Assembly: GCA_029959085.1 (NCBI GenBank)
Contig: JARWIR010000001.1
Coordinates: 64,666,899 to 64,730,898, forward strand
Source: Nemophila menziesii
Lineage: Eukaryota; Streptophyta; Magnoliopsida; Boraginales; Hydrophyllaceae
Length of the DNA stretch: 64,000 nucleotides
Direction: 5' to 3'
Part shown: in pieces, positions 24,154-34,942 of the stretch
How positions within the stretch are numbered: position 1 is the stretch's first letter
Layout: each line of letters begins with the position of its first letter
Made by a program: the position numbers and the translations under genes
Notes under the pieces: generated by a model
The model's database searches: none
What the model was told of the DNA's origin: nothing
Seen by the model: the letters and a program-made list of their open reading frames with translations, nothing else

Positions 24154-24480
24154 TGTTAAACACAAAAGATGGTTTGTAATTTAATTAATGGTACGGGAGA
24201 AACCATTAAAAATCTCCATACAAGACTTGGAGGAATGAGTTCCACTTTATTCAATTAATTCATGTAAAAGCCTATCATTTAATATTTCATGTTACACCTG
24301 GATTACTTAATCAACCTACCAAATTACAATATAATCAATCATTCAAATAATCAAACTAGTTCGCTCATAATTACACAAAAGTCAAGATAAAAATTACCCA
24401 TCAAGAGGTTGTGTTCATTAAAAGACAACGTGGAAGCATTTACCAAATTAAAATCAAATTTTGTTAAACACAAAAGATGG
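24154..24480. mobile_element. 289-bp insert flanked by 19-bp direct repeats within the MULE gene
   Basis: TGTTAAACACAAAAGATGG occurs at 24154-24172 and again at 24462-24480. The segment between has no coding sequence, and its right edge is A-rich. A long target duplication with an A-rich edge suggests a retroposed insert such as a SINE, but I see no clear polymerase III boxes. It could also be a local duplication. Confidence 0.5.
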
Positions 24481-25791
24481 TGCAAAAGTGATGTACAGAC
24501 AAATATAAATAGACGATCAACGATGATTACCTTGATTTGCGTTTTTGGCGGTAGAAACTATTAGCTGGCCTTTGTACTTATTCTTTAGAAAGGTTGCGTC
24601 TAGAAACAAAAGAGGGCGACACGACTTGAAACCCGTAATGCAGGCGCCAAATGCAAAGTGGCAGCGTGTAAACGAACGGTTAGGTTATTCACACTCAAAA
24701 GAGAAGACGCCATCATGGTCAATTGCCCTAAGGTTATTGAAATACGACTGTATACGATTGTAAGAAACTGCGGCATTCCAAAAATATCGTCACGCGCCTT
24801 GGCCACAACACCGTGAGCAACCTTGTAGCTGATATCGTATTCGTACTGGAATTTGAGCAAGTTCATGATATAACCGGGCCTTGTATCGGGTTTTGACCGA
24901 ACCTCGTCTACAATGATTTCTTTGATGATGTCACCCGATAACTGGTCATTAGTCAACATTTTTTATGGGGGTCTGCATGTGTGTTGTTTCGAAAACCTCC
25001 TTAGATACACCTTCTAATTAGCGCTATCTTTTGAAGCATACATGTACCAATTGCACCCACATGACTTATTTGATACACATAATGCGCTGATTCGTGATGG
25101 TCTGTTGTGCCCGAAATCAAACGGATATCCCTTCTCGTAGGAGAACTTTGAAAGTACAATTCAGAACTTGCTCATACCGTCGTGGAAACATTGCACGGGT
25201 TCCTTTAAAGCAAAATTACATGGGTTACTTTTAATACACACTCTTTACGATGGTAATTCTTTTCGGCTACCTCATCGTCATCATCTTGCTCAATGTCAGA
25301 CACGTGTTGATCATGAGTCAATGAGAGCTAAGTTGGACCGGTGTTTAAGAAACCAGAGAGTTGCATATGTGTTTGAATAAGGGCGTTATTTTCCATAGTT
25401 TCAACGATTTCAAATTCCGCCACGCGAGTGTTCTCAACCAACCATATAATCGTTACAAAGTCTGACTCCCTATCAGTTTACAGTTTTAATGATCCCCAAT
25501 TGAGTAGCAGTGTACCGCTTTTTACTGTCTATAACAGGCCATGTGGTCACAAATTCTTCCTTAATGGATTCGAAGGAATCAAAGTATCGGAACAACCTTA
25601 GAGCTTTCTCGTCGGAGTATCAGACCGTGATTAGTGCATTTGATTCTATTACTCTTACCCTGCAATAAAATGTAGGTATATATAAAAAACAACAACAGTA
25701 ATGATATTTAGCAAATTCATTTCACAAATTGTACATGCTTATGCGCAGCAATTTTTAAGCAAATAATTAGAAACAAGTTAAATAGGAATCA

Positions 25792-26240
<449 letters not shown>

Positions 26241-27255
26241 TTGGAATTCGACTTTAAGTGATATTTGTAATATTTCTTGCACTTGATGGAATTGTACTGA
26301 AAGTAATAGACAGATGAAATAAGACCATTGGAGATGGCCAATTTTTTTTTGGATCCCTTCCCTTTCATAACTCTTGATTGACAATATTTGAGGAACCGTT
26401 GCATTGAATTATAGTTCGTATAATAATAGGATTAGTAAATACAGTGATAATTGATTTGGTACTCTTTACCATGTATAATTAATAGATACGTATTAATGAT
26501 CGATCAAAGTTATAGAATTATAATAAAAGGGTAAAGATTGAATACATAGAAAAAATTGGACCTTATAGGGGAAGGGGAAAGAATGGACTTGATAAATGTT
26601 GGGTTATGGGTAATTTGACTTTTTAAGCTACTATCTCCAAAAAATATTGAGTACTCGGTAAAAAATACTGAATAAAAATAAAAGTAATGCATAAAAATTC
26701 ATTTTCATTAACAAAAAGATAAATTATACACTTAATCAAGTGGAAAAATACAGTAATAATTAAAAAATACAGAAAAAATAATTAACAAGTTAAAAATGTA
26801 AAAAAATGATATAATTCTTAAAAACTCTGTTGCTAAAGACATGTTGATGCTTTTCGACAACTACAACAATTTTTTTTTTTTGAAAATCATGTCTTCTTCT
26901 TTAGATCTCATTTTGATGATAAAGTCGAAAACCATGGAAGCCGTTAACATAAGTTTTTTCTTCACCAGAGTCAGAGAAAAAAACCTCTTCTTTGAACGAA
27001 CGAGCTACAAAATAGGTCTCGACATGGCTGGAAAACAACGAAACTCAACTCAAGATACAACTTCAAGCTCTCCGGGAAAGCGAACGGAGAATACCAAGAT
27101 CTCGAGCTAAGTGATGGAGCTCGATAATGGAGATCTACGAAAAAAGGAATAGAAGATCTCGAGCTCAAAATGCAGATGAACGAAACTGCTGATGAAGCCC
27201 GAACAAGTCTGTTGAACGCGTGAACTAAGCTTTAAACGAAATTGGAGAAAGGGTT
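26241..27255. other. right flank of the MULE, no assigned gene
   Basis: Short open stretches occur on both strands (for example 26841-27110 plus and 26971-27168 minus), but none shows a recognised motif. The stretch is probably leader or terminal region of the MULE. No terminal inverted repeat matching the left side was found by eye. Confidence 0.3.
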
Positions 27256-27264
27256 GCTAAGTTT

Positions 27265-27546
27265 GGATTTGGATCCTCTCCTAACTAGCTTCTATACTAA
27301 CTATTCTAACAACCAATCATAATTAAGAAAATTATATTTTATTATATTATCTATAATTAATTTTTTAATTCCTAAAATACTACACAATTTACATCTATTA
27401 TGAAACTTCTATTATAATCTTTTAATTGATTTACCAACCATTTATAATATATTTTCAAATCTTATTATTTATAATCTTAACATCAATGATATAATTGGTT
27501 GTTAGGATAGTTAGTATAGAAGCTAGTTAGGAGAGGATCCAAATCC
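27265..27546. mobile_element. 282-bp MULE-type MITE with 53-bp inverted repeats
   Basis: The termini 27265-27317 and 27494-27546 are inverted repeats of 53 bp with about one mismatch, beginning GGATTTGGATCCTCTCC. The element is flanked by perfect 9-bp direct repeats GCTAAGTTT (27256-27264 and 27547-27555). A 9-bp target duplication indicates mobilisation by a Mutator-type transposase. The AT-rich centre has no coding capacity. The near-identical arms suggest a fairly recent insertion. Confidence 0.93.
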
Positions 27547-27555
27547 GCTAAGTTT

Positions 27556-28529
27556 GGGTTGGAAGAGAGGAAAAAGAGAGAGTTTTTAGGGGTTTTTAAT
27601 TTTATGGAGATAATTATATATATATATATAGTAGGTAAAACACAAATAAGGATATAATAGATATTGGAGATATATTGTAAAAATTTATAGGTGCTTTTAG
27701 TAAGAAGACTAGATTAGTAAAATGTAGTTGGATCATGAAAGAAGGTTTTCAAGATCTGTAAAATATAAATTTCTTGCAAAATCAGTTAGTGTAGATTTTG
27801 ACTGTTACAATACTTTTATAAAAGACCATTACATTAGGATTAAGAATGAAGTAATTGGAGAAATTTTGATAAAGTCAATCTACAATCTTTTTTATTATTT
27901 TGCAACCGTTATCAGATAAGATAACTCAAATATGATAGTGTATATATAATATTCAACCAAAATTATTAAACACGTATAACATCAATTAATCTTATAATTT
28001 GAAATACTCTATGTATATATATACCAATCTTTTGGAAACTACTTTTGTATATTAATTATTAATTTATGATAACCGTTGTATTGGTCTCCATTTTCCGCAC
28101 GCATTACCCAAACTAATCTAGTGTTTTATTAGGAGCTGGAAAGACACCTCCTTTCGAAGTAGGTTAAAGGCTAAATTGTGTGAGGAAACAGACAAACGCA
28201 TGCAGTGGAAGACTACACGACGACAGTACACATTTCCATGTTTTATGACACTAAGTTTAGTTGAGCTTCTTAATTCGTTATCTCCTACATAAAGGGAAGG
28301 GCCAGGATATCCACTCAATGTAAACTAAAATGAGAAGATTTGAGTCTGATTTAAACATTTGGGTTATTAATTTCTGTATTATTTCTAAAGTTATAATTTA
28401 AATGTCAATAAATAAATAAAGGACTAAATTCTTTTCCTAAGAAATTATAACTTACATTAGTCTAGAAACGAACAAAAAGAAAATAGGCAAAATTTACATT
28501 TCATTTCGTGAATGAATTAAGGTGGTAAG
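27556..28529. other. AT-rich intergenic DNA, nothing recognised
   Basis: A short TA run lies at 27617-27630. No protein-like frame or repeat boundary was recognised up to the copia LTR. Confidence 0.35.
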
Positions 28530-28569
28530 TGTTGATAAAAACTAAATAAGTAAAATTAGATTTAATAAA

Positions 28570-29185
28570 GGATTATTGCCCAAGAAACACTTCAAATTAG
28601 AATTAATGCCCCCTCACTCCTGCCGCTTTCTTCTTGCCCATAAAAGGCACTCCTTTTTTTTCTTCCTATTTTACCCCCTCACCCCAGCCGCCGTCCGTAT
28701 ATTAGTTGTTAGTTCGTATACATTGAGTTAGTTATATATATCTCCTCTGTCTCTCTCTCTCACCCTTGGCAGCAGCAGACTGTACAAAAGTGTACGTGAA
28801 CGAGTGTTGGGAAACATTCCCACTACTCAACATTAGCCCACAAGTAGAAAAGTATACTTGCACGAGTGTTGGGAAACATTCCCATTACTCAACATTAGCC
28901 CATAAGTACAAAAATGTACTTGCACGAGTGATGGGAAACATTCCCATTACTCAACATTAGCCCACAAGTACAAAAGTGTACTTGCACGAGTGCTGGGAAA
29001 CATTCCCATTACTCAACCTTTACAAAAGTGTACTTGCACGAGTGTTGGGAAACATTCCCATTACTCGCCCTTGGCAGCAGCAGCAGACGGCAGTAGACAG
29101 CAGTAAGGGCATTAAGGTATATTTACATTAAGTGCCTTTTATGGGCAAGTGGCTAAGGTGGCAGGTGTTTATTGGGCATTCACCC
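28570..29185. mobile_element. 616-bp MULE-type MITE nested in the copia LTR, with internal tandem repeats
   Basis: The ends GGATTATTGCCC and GGGCATTCACCC are imperfect inverted repeats. A stronger inner pair, TTGCCCATAAAAGGCACT near 28635 and its complement near 29126, supports the structure. Perfect 9-bp direct repeats TTTAATAAA flank it (28561-28569 and 29186-29194), a Mutator-type signature. Outside them the copia LTR sequence resumes on both sides, as shown by the uninterrupted right LTR. The interior holds five tandem copies of a ~62-bp unit. Confidence 0.88.
28777..29070. repeat. five tandem ~62-bp repeats inside the MITE
   Basis: The core CGAGTGTTGGGAAACATTCC starts at 28801, 28863, 28925, 28987 and 29039, so the period is 62, 62, 62 and 52 bp. 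Each unit contains the hairpin word GGGAA-ACA-TTCCC and, in most copies, ACAAAAGTGTAC. Flanking CAGCAGCAG runs border the array on both sides. Confidence 0.95.
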
Positions 29186-29913
29186 TTTAATAAAAGTATT
29201 TCAAAAAAATGTATATATTAACAATTATTATCAATTATTGAAGATATAGAATTTACACAGAAATTTAAAAAAGAACACCGTACGATTACACGGAAAATTA
29301 TTGTATTAAAAAAGATATTTCGAGAGTACCGATATCTCTAATAGGTGTATCACTCTAATCTGCTCAAGAAAACATTTTGGATTAAAAGGGGGAAAGAGTT
29401 ATTCTTTCAGAAATTTTAGTTTTGTGTAGAATGCAAGTAACATATGTCTCTATTTATAGGAGAGAAAACTTGCCACAATCGTCACATTAGTGGCTGATGA
29501 TTAATGTGTCATCAATGCAGACGTTTTACTAGTTACAGAATTTTCAAAATCTTCCAGGAACCTAGCCAATCTTCTAGCGGTTGTTCAATGCATGAATTTA
29601 GACAGGTTGACCAAACTCATGTAAAATCAATAACAATTGAGTCTTGATGGTGGAATAATGTGTCATCTACCGGTGGCGCGCTGGGCGGGTGGTGGTGGTG
29701 GTGGGGTCTTTCCAGTTCTCATTTAATCTCTATATTGTCTATGTCATTTGAAATGAATAACAAAATAATATATTAGAAGCTCACATTTTTCCTTTTCCAC
29801 ATCCTATGTGGGCCTTTTTCCAAAGAAAAAGTCTTTTCCACTTCTTCCAAGAACATGAAAGTACATTTAAAAGAAAGCCCCATAATTATTGATTTCTTTT
29901 AATAATCCCAATA

Positions 29914-30680
29914 ATCTCCAACTCACGTTCTTGGGAGAGAAGGTGAACAGGTTTCCGTAAATGTAAGAAATTGGGTGAATTGTACTTAAGTACAATATAT
30001 TTCGATTTGAATTGATACGTAGTGAATCGAGGAAACCACCAAATTACATCAAGTGAATGTACGCTTCACTTGACGGTATTTGATCGAGACCCTCACAACA
30101 CATACTCTACCCTGCTAATAGTTACAAATTCCTCGATCATCACCCTTCCTTTTGTTCATCAAGTCCTTCTCGAAAGGATCACCACTTACGGGCTATGAAC
30201 TTGTAGACTTATTCATATGTGATTATCAAGGATGTCTCCTTAACATCCTATTATGAATAGTGAGTCTCAATCTAATCAGTGAACTCGTATAGTCCTTCTT
30301 AATAGGACCACTATTAATGGCTATGAATTCAATAGGAGTTATGCACTCACCTTTGAACTCCTTTAAAAGCAATACATTTTAACCTTATAAGTGGATTCAT
30401 CCAATCTTTTTCAATAAGACCACAACAAGTGGCTATGAATTTATTAATAGTTATGATGGTTTACTTTATGCTATAGTGATAAGATGATATCACATATACT
30501 CATCATTCATATGTTCCACATTAGTACAGAGACCAAGTCTACTTACGGCATAGGTAATATTAGGTCAGGTATTGTTTATCTTAACATCACACTTTCTATA
30601 ATTTTAGCATATTCATTATGGTATACAACATCCCATAGTTTTTAGACAAATGATCAAAATCATAAGGACTTTTTACAAGC
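29914..30680. repeat. non-coding 3' part of the copia element with GGCTATGAATT repeats
   Basis: The phrase (T)GGCTATGAA(C/T)T with an upstream (A)GGA(C/T)CACxAC recurs near 30168-30200, 30306-30330 and 30416-30442, spaced irregularly. Similar units form a tidier array in the related element at 48470-48830. It occupies the place where RNase H coding sequence would be expected. Confidence 0.6.
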
Positions 30681-30686
30681 ATTACC

Positions 30687-31287
30687 TCAAAGGAGTCGAA
30701 ACTTCTTCAACATCCTTTCTACATAATGAGACTGACTATGAAAAATACCATTACCACCTCTAAAGATTTTTACCCCTAGAATCACATCAGCTTCTTCCAT
30801 GTTTTTCATATCAAATTTAGATAACAAGAAGCATTTAGTCTCATTTATGATATGAATAGAAGTACCAAATATAAGCATGTCATCCACATAAAGACAAATG
30901 ATAAAAACAATTGGATCCTATTACTTTAGAGTAAACACACGAGTCATAAAAGTTAACAACAAAGTTATTTTTAATTAGGGTAATATCTAACTTTTTGTAC
31001 CATTTTAGGTGCATGTTTCAAACCCTATAAAGGTTCCTGTTTTAAACCATATAACAACTTCCTTAACTTACAAACTTTATCCCCTTGCCCGAGACCACAC
31101 ACCCCTCCGGTTGCACCATGTAGATCTCTTCATCTAGATTTCCATTCAGAAACACAATTTTCACATTCATCTGATGTATAACTAGTTTGTGAATGACAAC
31201 TAGGGATATAAGGGCTCTAATTGTGGATATTTTGGTCACAAGGGAGTAAGCATCAAAGTAATCTAAGCCTTTTTTTGGGTAATTCAT
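30687..31287 (-). pseudogene. copia reverse transcriptase fragments
   Basis: 31063-31287 contains ISLVVIHKLVIHQMNVKIVFLNGNLDEEIYM, the palm entry with its conserved FLNG..EE block. 30687-30887 opens MDDMLIFGTS, the YVDD-type catalytic motif with the preceding residue outside this frame, followed by LSKFDMKNMEEADVILGVKI. Both are normal copia landmarks. A stop and frame changes lie between them, and no RNase H follows. Confidence 0.82.
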
Positions 31288-31563
31288 TTAATAACATGTC
31301 TAGCTTTGAATTTTCCTAATGAACCAACATGTCTCAGTTTTTTATTAAAAATGCACTTTATATTAATAGGTTTGCTATCCCTAGGTAAGTCAGTTAAAAC
31401 CCATGTATGGTTGTTTTTAACAGATTCAAGTTCACTATTAATAGCCACTTTCCAAAAACTAGCCGCTACAGATTTCAGGGCATCGTTGAACTTTTTGGGT
31501 TTTCTTTCATGAGGAGGCAGGTGACAACCTTTTAGCTTATTATGTCAATGTGAAAACCTTCAG

Positions 31564-32044
31564 TCATGAAGGTAGTGATAAAATCGAGTCCAAGTATGGA
31601 TTCAGACATACGCCTCTTACTTCTCCTAGGTTCTTCCTCGGGAATACTATTAGGTCTATTAGAAGTTGAGGGGTCAGGGGAATAATCACATATAGGCACA
31701 TCAACATTGCCATGTAAGTTACCAGCAAGTATAAAATTATTACAGAGATCAATTTTTCAAAGAAAAAATATTTCAAAGAATTCAAATCTTGTGATTCACA
31801 AATAGAGTTATTATCTAATGCCAAGAATCTATATGCAGCACAATTATGAGAATATCCTACGAAAATCGAATCTATGGTATTTGGACCTACGGGTGACCTC
31901 TTTGAAGTCGGGTAATCCAAATTTGGCCAGACACCCCCACACTTTTAAAAATTTCAGGTTCCCTGGAAAAACTTTCCACAATTCATTAGGGGTCTTGTCT
32001 AGGGATTTATGGGGTACCCTGTTTAGAACATAACATACCGACAA
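31564..32044 (-). pseudogene. copia integrase C-terminal fragment
   Basis: MSVCYVLNRVPHKSLDKTPNELW, followed by KFLKVWGCLAKFGLPD in one frame and VGYSHNCAAYRFL in the next, is the standard end of copia integrase. A frame change separates the pieces, so no intact enzyme could be made. Confidence 0.8.
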
Positions 32045-33382
32045 GAAAACTTCTCCCTACATGTTAATTGGTAGATATGAATTAATTAACATGACATTCA
32101 TAGTCTCTTCGAGGACCTATTTTTCCTTTTGGCTATGCCATTTTGTTGGGGAGTGTGTGGGGTGCTAAGTTTATGGATTATTTTGTTAATTTCACAAAAT
32201 TCTTTAAAGGATTTAGAACTGCATTCGTTGCCCCTATCAGACCTAAGTCTTTTGCAATCTAACTTATTTTTAATCTCAACCTTATATTTTTGAAATACGT
32301 GTTCTACTTCATATTTTGGTTTTTAGGAGATATATACTCGTGAACCTAGAGTAGTCATCTACGAAGGTTATATAGTATTTTTTTCCTCCTCTACTAGCAG
32401 TGTATCTAAAATCAGCTAAATCTGACTACACTAGTTCTAAAAGTTTAGTTGTTCTAGTGGTCACGGTTTTAAAAGGTTTTTTCGAAAGTTTGGAATCTAC
32501 ATTGTGAATGGGAATTAGCAAGAGAGGTTTTAATCTTTTAATAGATGAGGCATTCAAATGTCCTAATCTACCATGTCACCTATCTTTAGATCCAACAATA
32601 TAAGCAGAAGAATAAGCATTCTCATTCACGGTAACAAAGTTCAAAACAAATAAACCCCCATTTAGTACCATTTCCCAACAAATTCTTCATTTTTGGTAAT
32701 AACTATTTCCACCCATGAAAACTAGATTGAGTCCCACTTCATATAGAAGAGATCTGGAAAATAAGTTCCTACAGAGCGAAAGGACATAGAGAACATCGTT
32801 TACCTTTAAAATCTTACCGAAGTTAGTTTGAGGGGAACCTGTCCTTTTCTGAGACCGGTAGTAGTAGATGAATTTCCCAGGTACATGAAATCTCTTCTTC
32901 AGTTACTTCCTTGAGCTTTTTGAACATGACTTTATTTACGCAGAAGTTTCAAGAAGCTTCAGTGTCCAAGACCCACTCGCTGTTGTTTTCCACCAAGTAT
33001 GGCTCGGCCATCACCGCAACAATATTTCTTCGATCTCGGTCAGGTTGGCGGCGGCTTTTAGACCTTGACCCTTTCTTTTTTCGCACTTGTAAGCTTTGTG
33101 CCCTTCTTTCCCATAGCAGTAGCACACACCTTTCGGTTTCTGAATCTTATCGTTGGTTTTGAACCCTCCTCTTGCTAGTTGGAGTTGTCTCGGTTCTTGT
33201 TTCCACCAAATTTGATTATGTTCAAGCCTTTCTATTTTCTCTTTCCCTTGTACATATATTTATTTTCTTGACTATAACTTTCAATATAAGCCTACGAGGA
33301 ATTAAAAGGGAAAAAATGATTTATCCTTGAGTCAATTAGCTTCTTCTACTTGCATGTGGCTGATGAGTTCTTATAGTCTATT

Positions 33383-33796
33383 CTAACCTTTTGTGTTTGA
33401 GATGGTTACAGTATTTGCTCCAATATGGGGGGGGATTTCAAGAAGTATGTAAGCTTGGAAAACTTTGCATATTTCCATAACTTCGGTGATTACCTTTGTG
33501 CATAGATTTTTGTACACATGAAATTGTTCAGTCATCGGTTTCTGGTCAGTGGGTTTGAAATCATACCAGTTACCAGTGACATATTTCTTCTTACCGGAAT
33601 CATCAGCCCCATATTTCTTCTCAATGATTGCCCATATGATCTTTGTCGACCTCTCTTTGGAAAAAATATCAAAAATTGGATTTGAGACATTATTCAATAT
33701 CCCACCCCGAGACATAAAGTTCACTTTCCTGAATTTGGCTTCAATTGCAAGATATCTAGCATGATCCTCTTCAGTAGAAACTCTGTTGTCCACCAT
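33383..33796 (-). pseudogene. copia gag (UBN2-like) fragment
   Basis: A 137-codon frame opens MVDNRVSTEEDHARYLAIEA and contains IIWAIIEKKYGADDSGKKKY, typical of copia gag. A knuckle-like GKEGHKAYKC lies downstream, near 33090, with its second cysteine displaced. Gag would form the particle around element RNA. Upstream and downstream frames are broken. Confidence 0.75.
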
Positions 33797-34942
33797 AAGT
33801 GGAGGCCCTTAAAATAAAACAAAGTCGAGTGCGTACTATTCGAGACAAATCATAAGCTTTTGTACCCGACGTTTGTATTTGGAACCATTGAGAGGCTCCA
33901 CCTTAGTCACGTCGCAAAAAAAATTTGTGTTCAAGGATGAAGCGACCGTCAAAATAGGAAATCCATTTTAAAATCAGTGATATGTAAATAATATCTTTTG
34001 TAAATTGTTGGTGAAAAACTAACAATATCCTTGATGAAGTAAAAACGTATTCAATAAAAATATTCAAAAATAAATATAATATTAACAACTATTACAAGAA
34101 ATTGAAAATACAGAACTTACATGGAAATTTAGAAAAGAATCAGATATGATTACACGGTAAATTATAGCGTTAAAAAGGATATTTCAGTATTGATATCTCT
34201 AACAGGTGTATCACTCTAATCTGCTCAAGAAAATATTTTGGATTACAAGGGAGAAGAGAGTTATTTTGTGTGAAATTTTAGTTTTGTGTAGAATGCAAGT
34301 GACATATGTCTCAATATATAGGAGACGAGGCTTGCTAGAATCGTCACATTAATGGCTGGTGATTAAGGTGTCATCAATGAAGACATTTTGCTGGTTACAA
34401 ATTTTTAAAGTCTTCCATGAACCTGGACAGTCTTCTAGCAGCTGGTCAATGCACCAATCTGGATAGGTTGACAAAACCCTTGTAACTTCCGTAACAACTG
34501 AGTCTTGATGGTGGAATATTTTGAAGTAGGGAGCCATTAAGCTTTGGGTGTTTTATCTTCTGATCAGATTAATATAAAGGACCAAAGGAATAGTATAAAT
34601 ACTAGCTTCAAAACTTGGTTTTATTTTTATTTTTTAATTCCCAAAACTTTCCAATTCCCCCACGCCCACGCCATCGTCGTCGCCGGGTCAGGCGGACAAG
34701 AGGTGGTGGTGCTCGCGTGTAGGGCCTTCCCAATTATCCTTTAGTCTCTATAGTAGTATTCCATTTGAAATGAATAAGAAGGTAATATGTTTAATATTTA
34801 CATTTTTCCTTCTCCATTTCCTATGTGAGACTTTTTTCAAGGAAAAAAAATCTTTTCCACTTCTTCCAAGAACATGAAATGACTTTTAAAAGAGAACCCC
34901 TTAATTATCTTTTCATAATTGTTGGATAATTCCAACAGTAAC

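Larger units (their letters stand above)
17314..25661 (-). pseudogene. mudrA-like MULE transposase, split by a gypsy-type insertion
   Basis: Minus-strand pieces in order form a Mutator-like transposase. The N-terminal part runs from a CAG acceptor near 25661. The segment EVRSKPDTRPGYIMNLLKFQ...DISYKVAHGVVAKARDDIFG lies at 24600-24959. The DDE-fold entry has a frame with FGACITGFKSCRPLLFLDAT and KNKYKGQLIVSTAKNANQ (about 24540-24690). Then come VTFVFDRYSGIYNAICTIFP with GAHHAFFQRHLWDNL (about 23900-23990), RYGDTTSNAAESFN and the first half of a SWIM finger. The second half, a CCHC-type knuckle and the TGA at 17314-17316 lie beyond the inserted element 17656-23384. Independent frameshifts exist in the N-terminal part. 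The likely function was cut-and-paste mobilisation of the MULE. Confidence 0.85.
28530..34937 (-). mobile_element. degenerate Ty1/copia retrotransposon with a MITE in its left LTR
   Basis: The right LTR is 34006-34937 (TGTTGG...CCAACA). The left LTR is 28530-29913 and is interrupted by the MITE 28570-29185. The target duplication is GTAAG (28525-28529) against GTAAC (34938-34942), one mismatch. Minus-strand coding runs gag, zinc knuckle, integrase, reverse transcriptase with a MDDMLIFG motif, then stops near 30687; RNase H was not found. LTR divergence, indels and multiple stops show an old copy. The 3' internal part (29914-30680) is non-coding with repeated GGCTATGAATT phrases. Confidence 0.9.

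Noticed and set aside
28777..29070. Regularly spaced repeats resembling a CRISPR array
   Set aside because: The units are whole-length tandem copies with no unique spacers, lie inside a MITE, and the genome is a plant.
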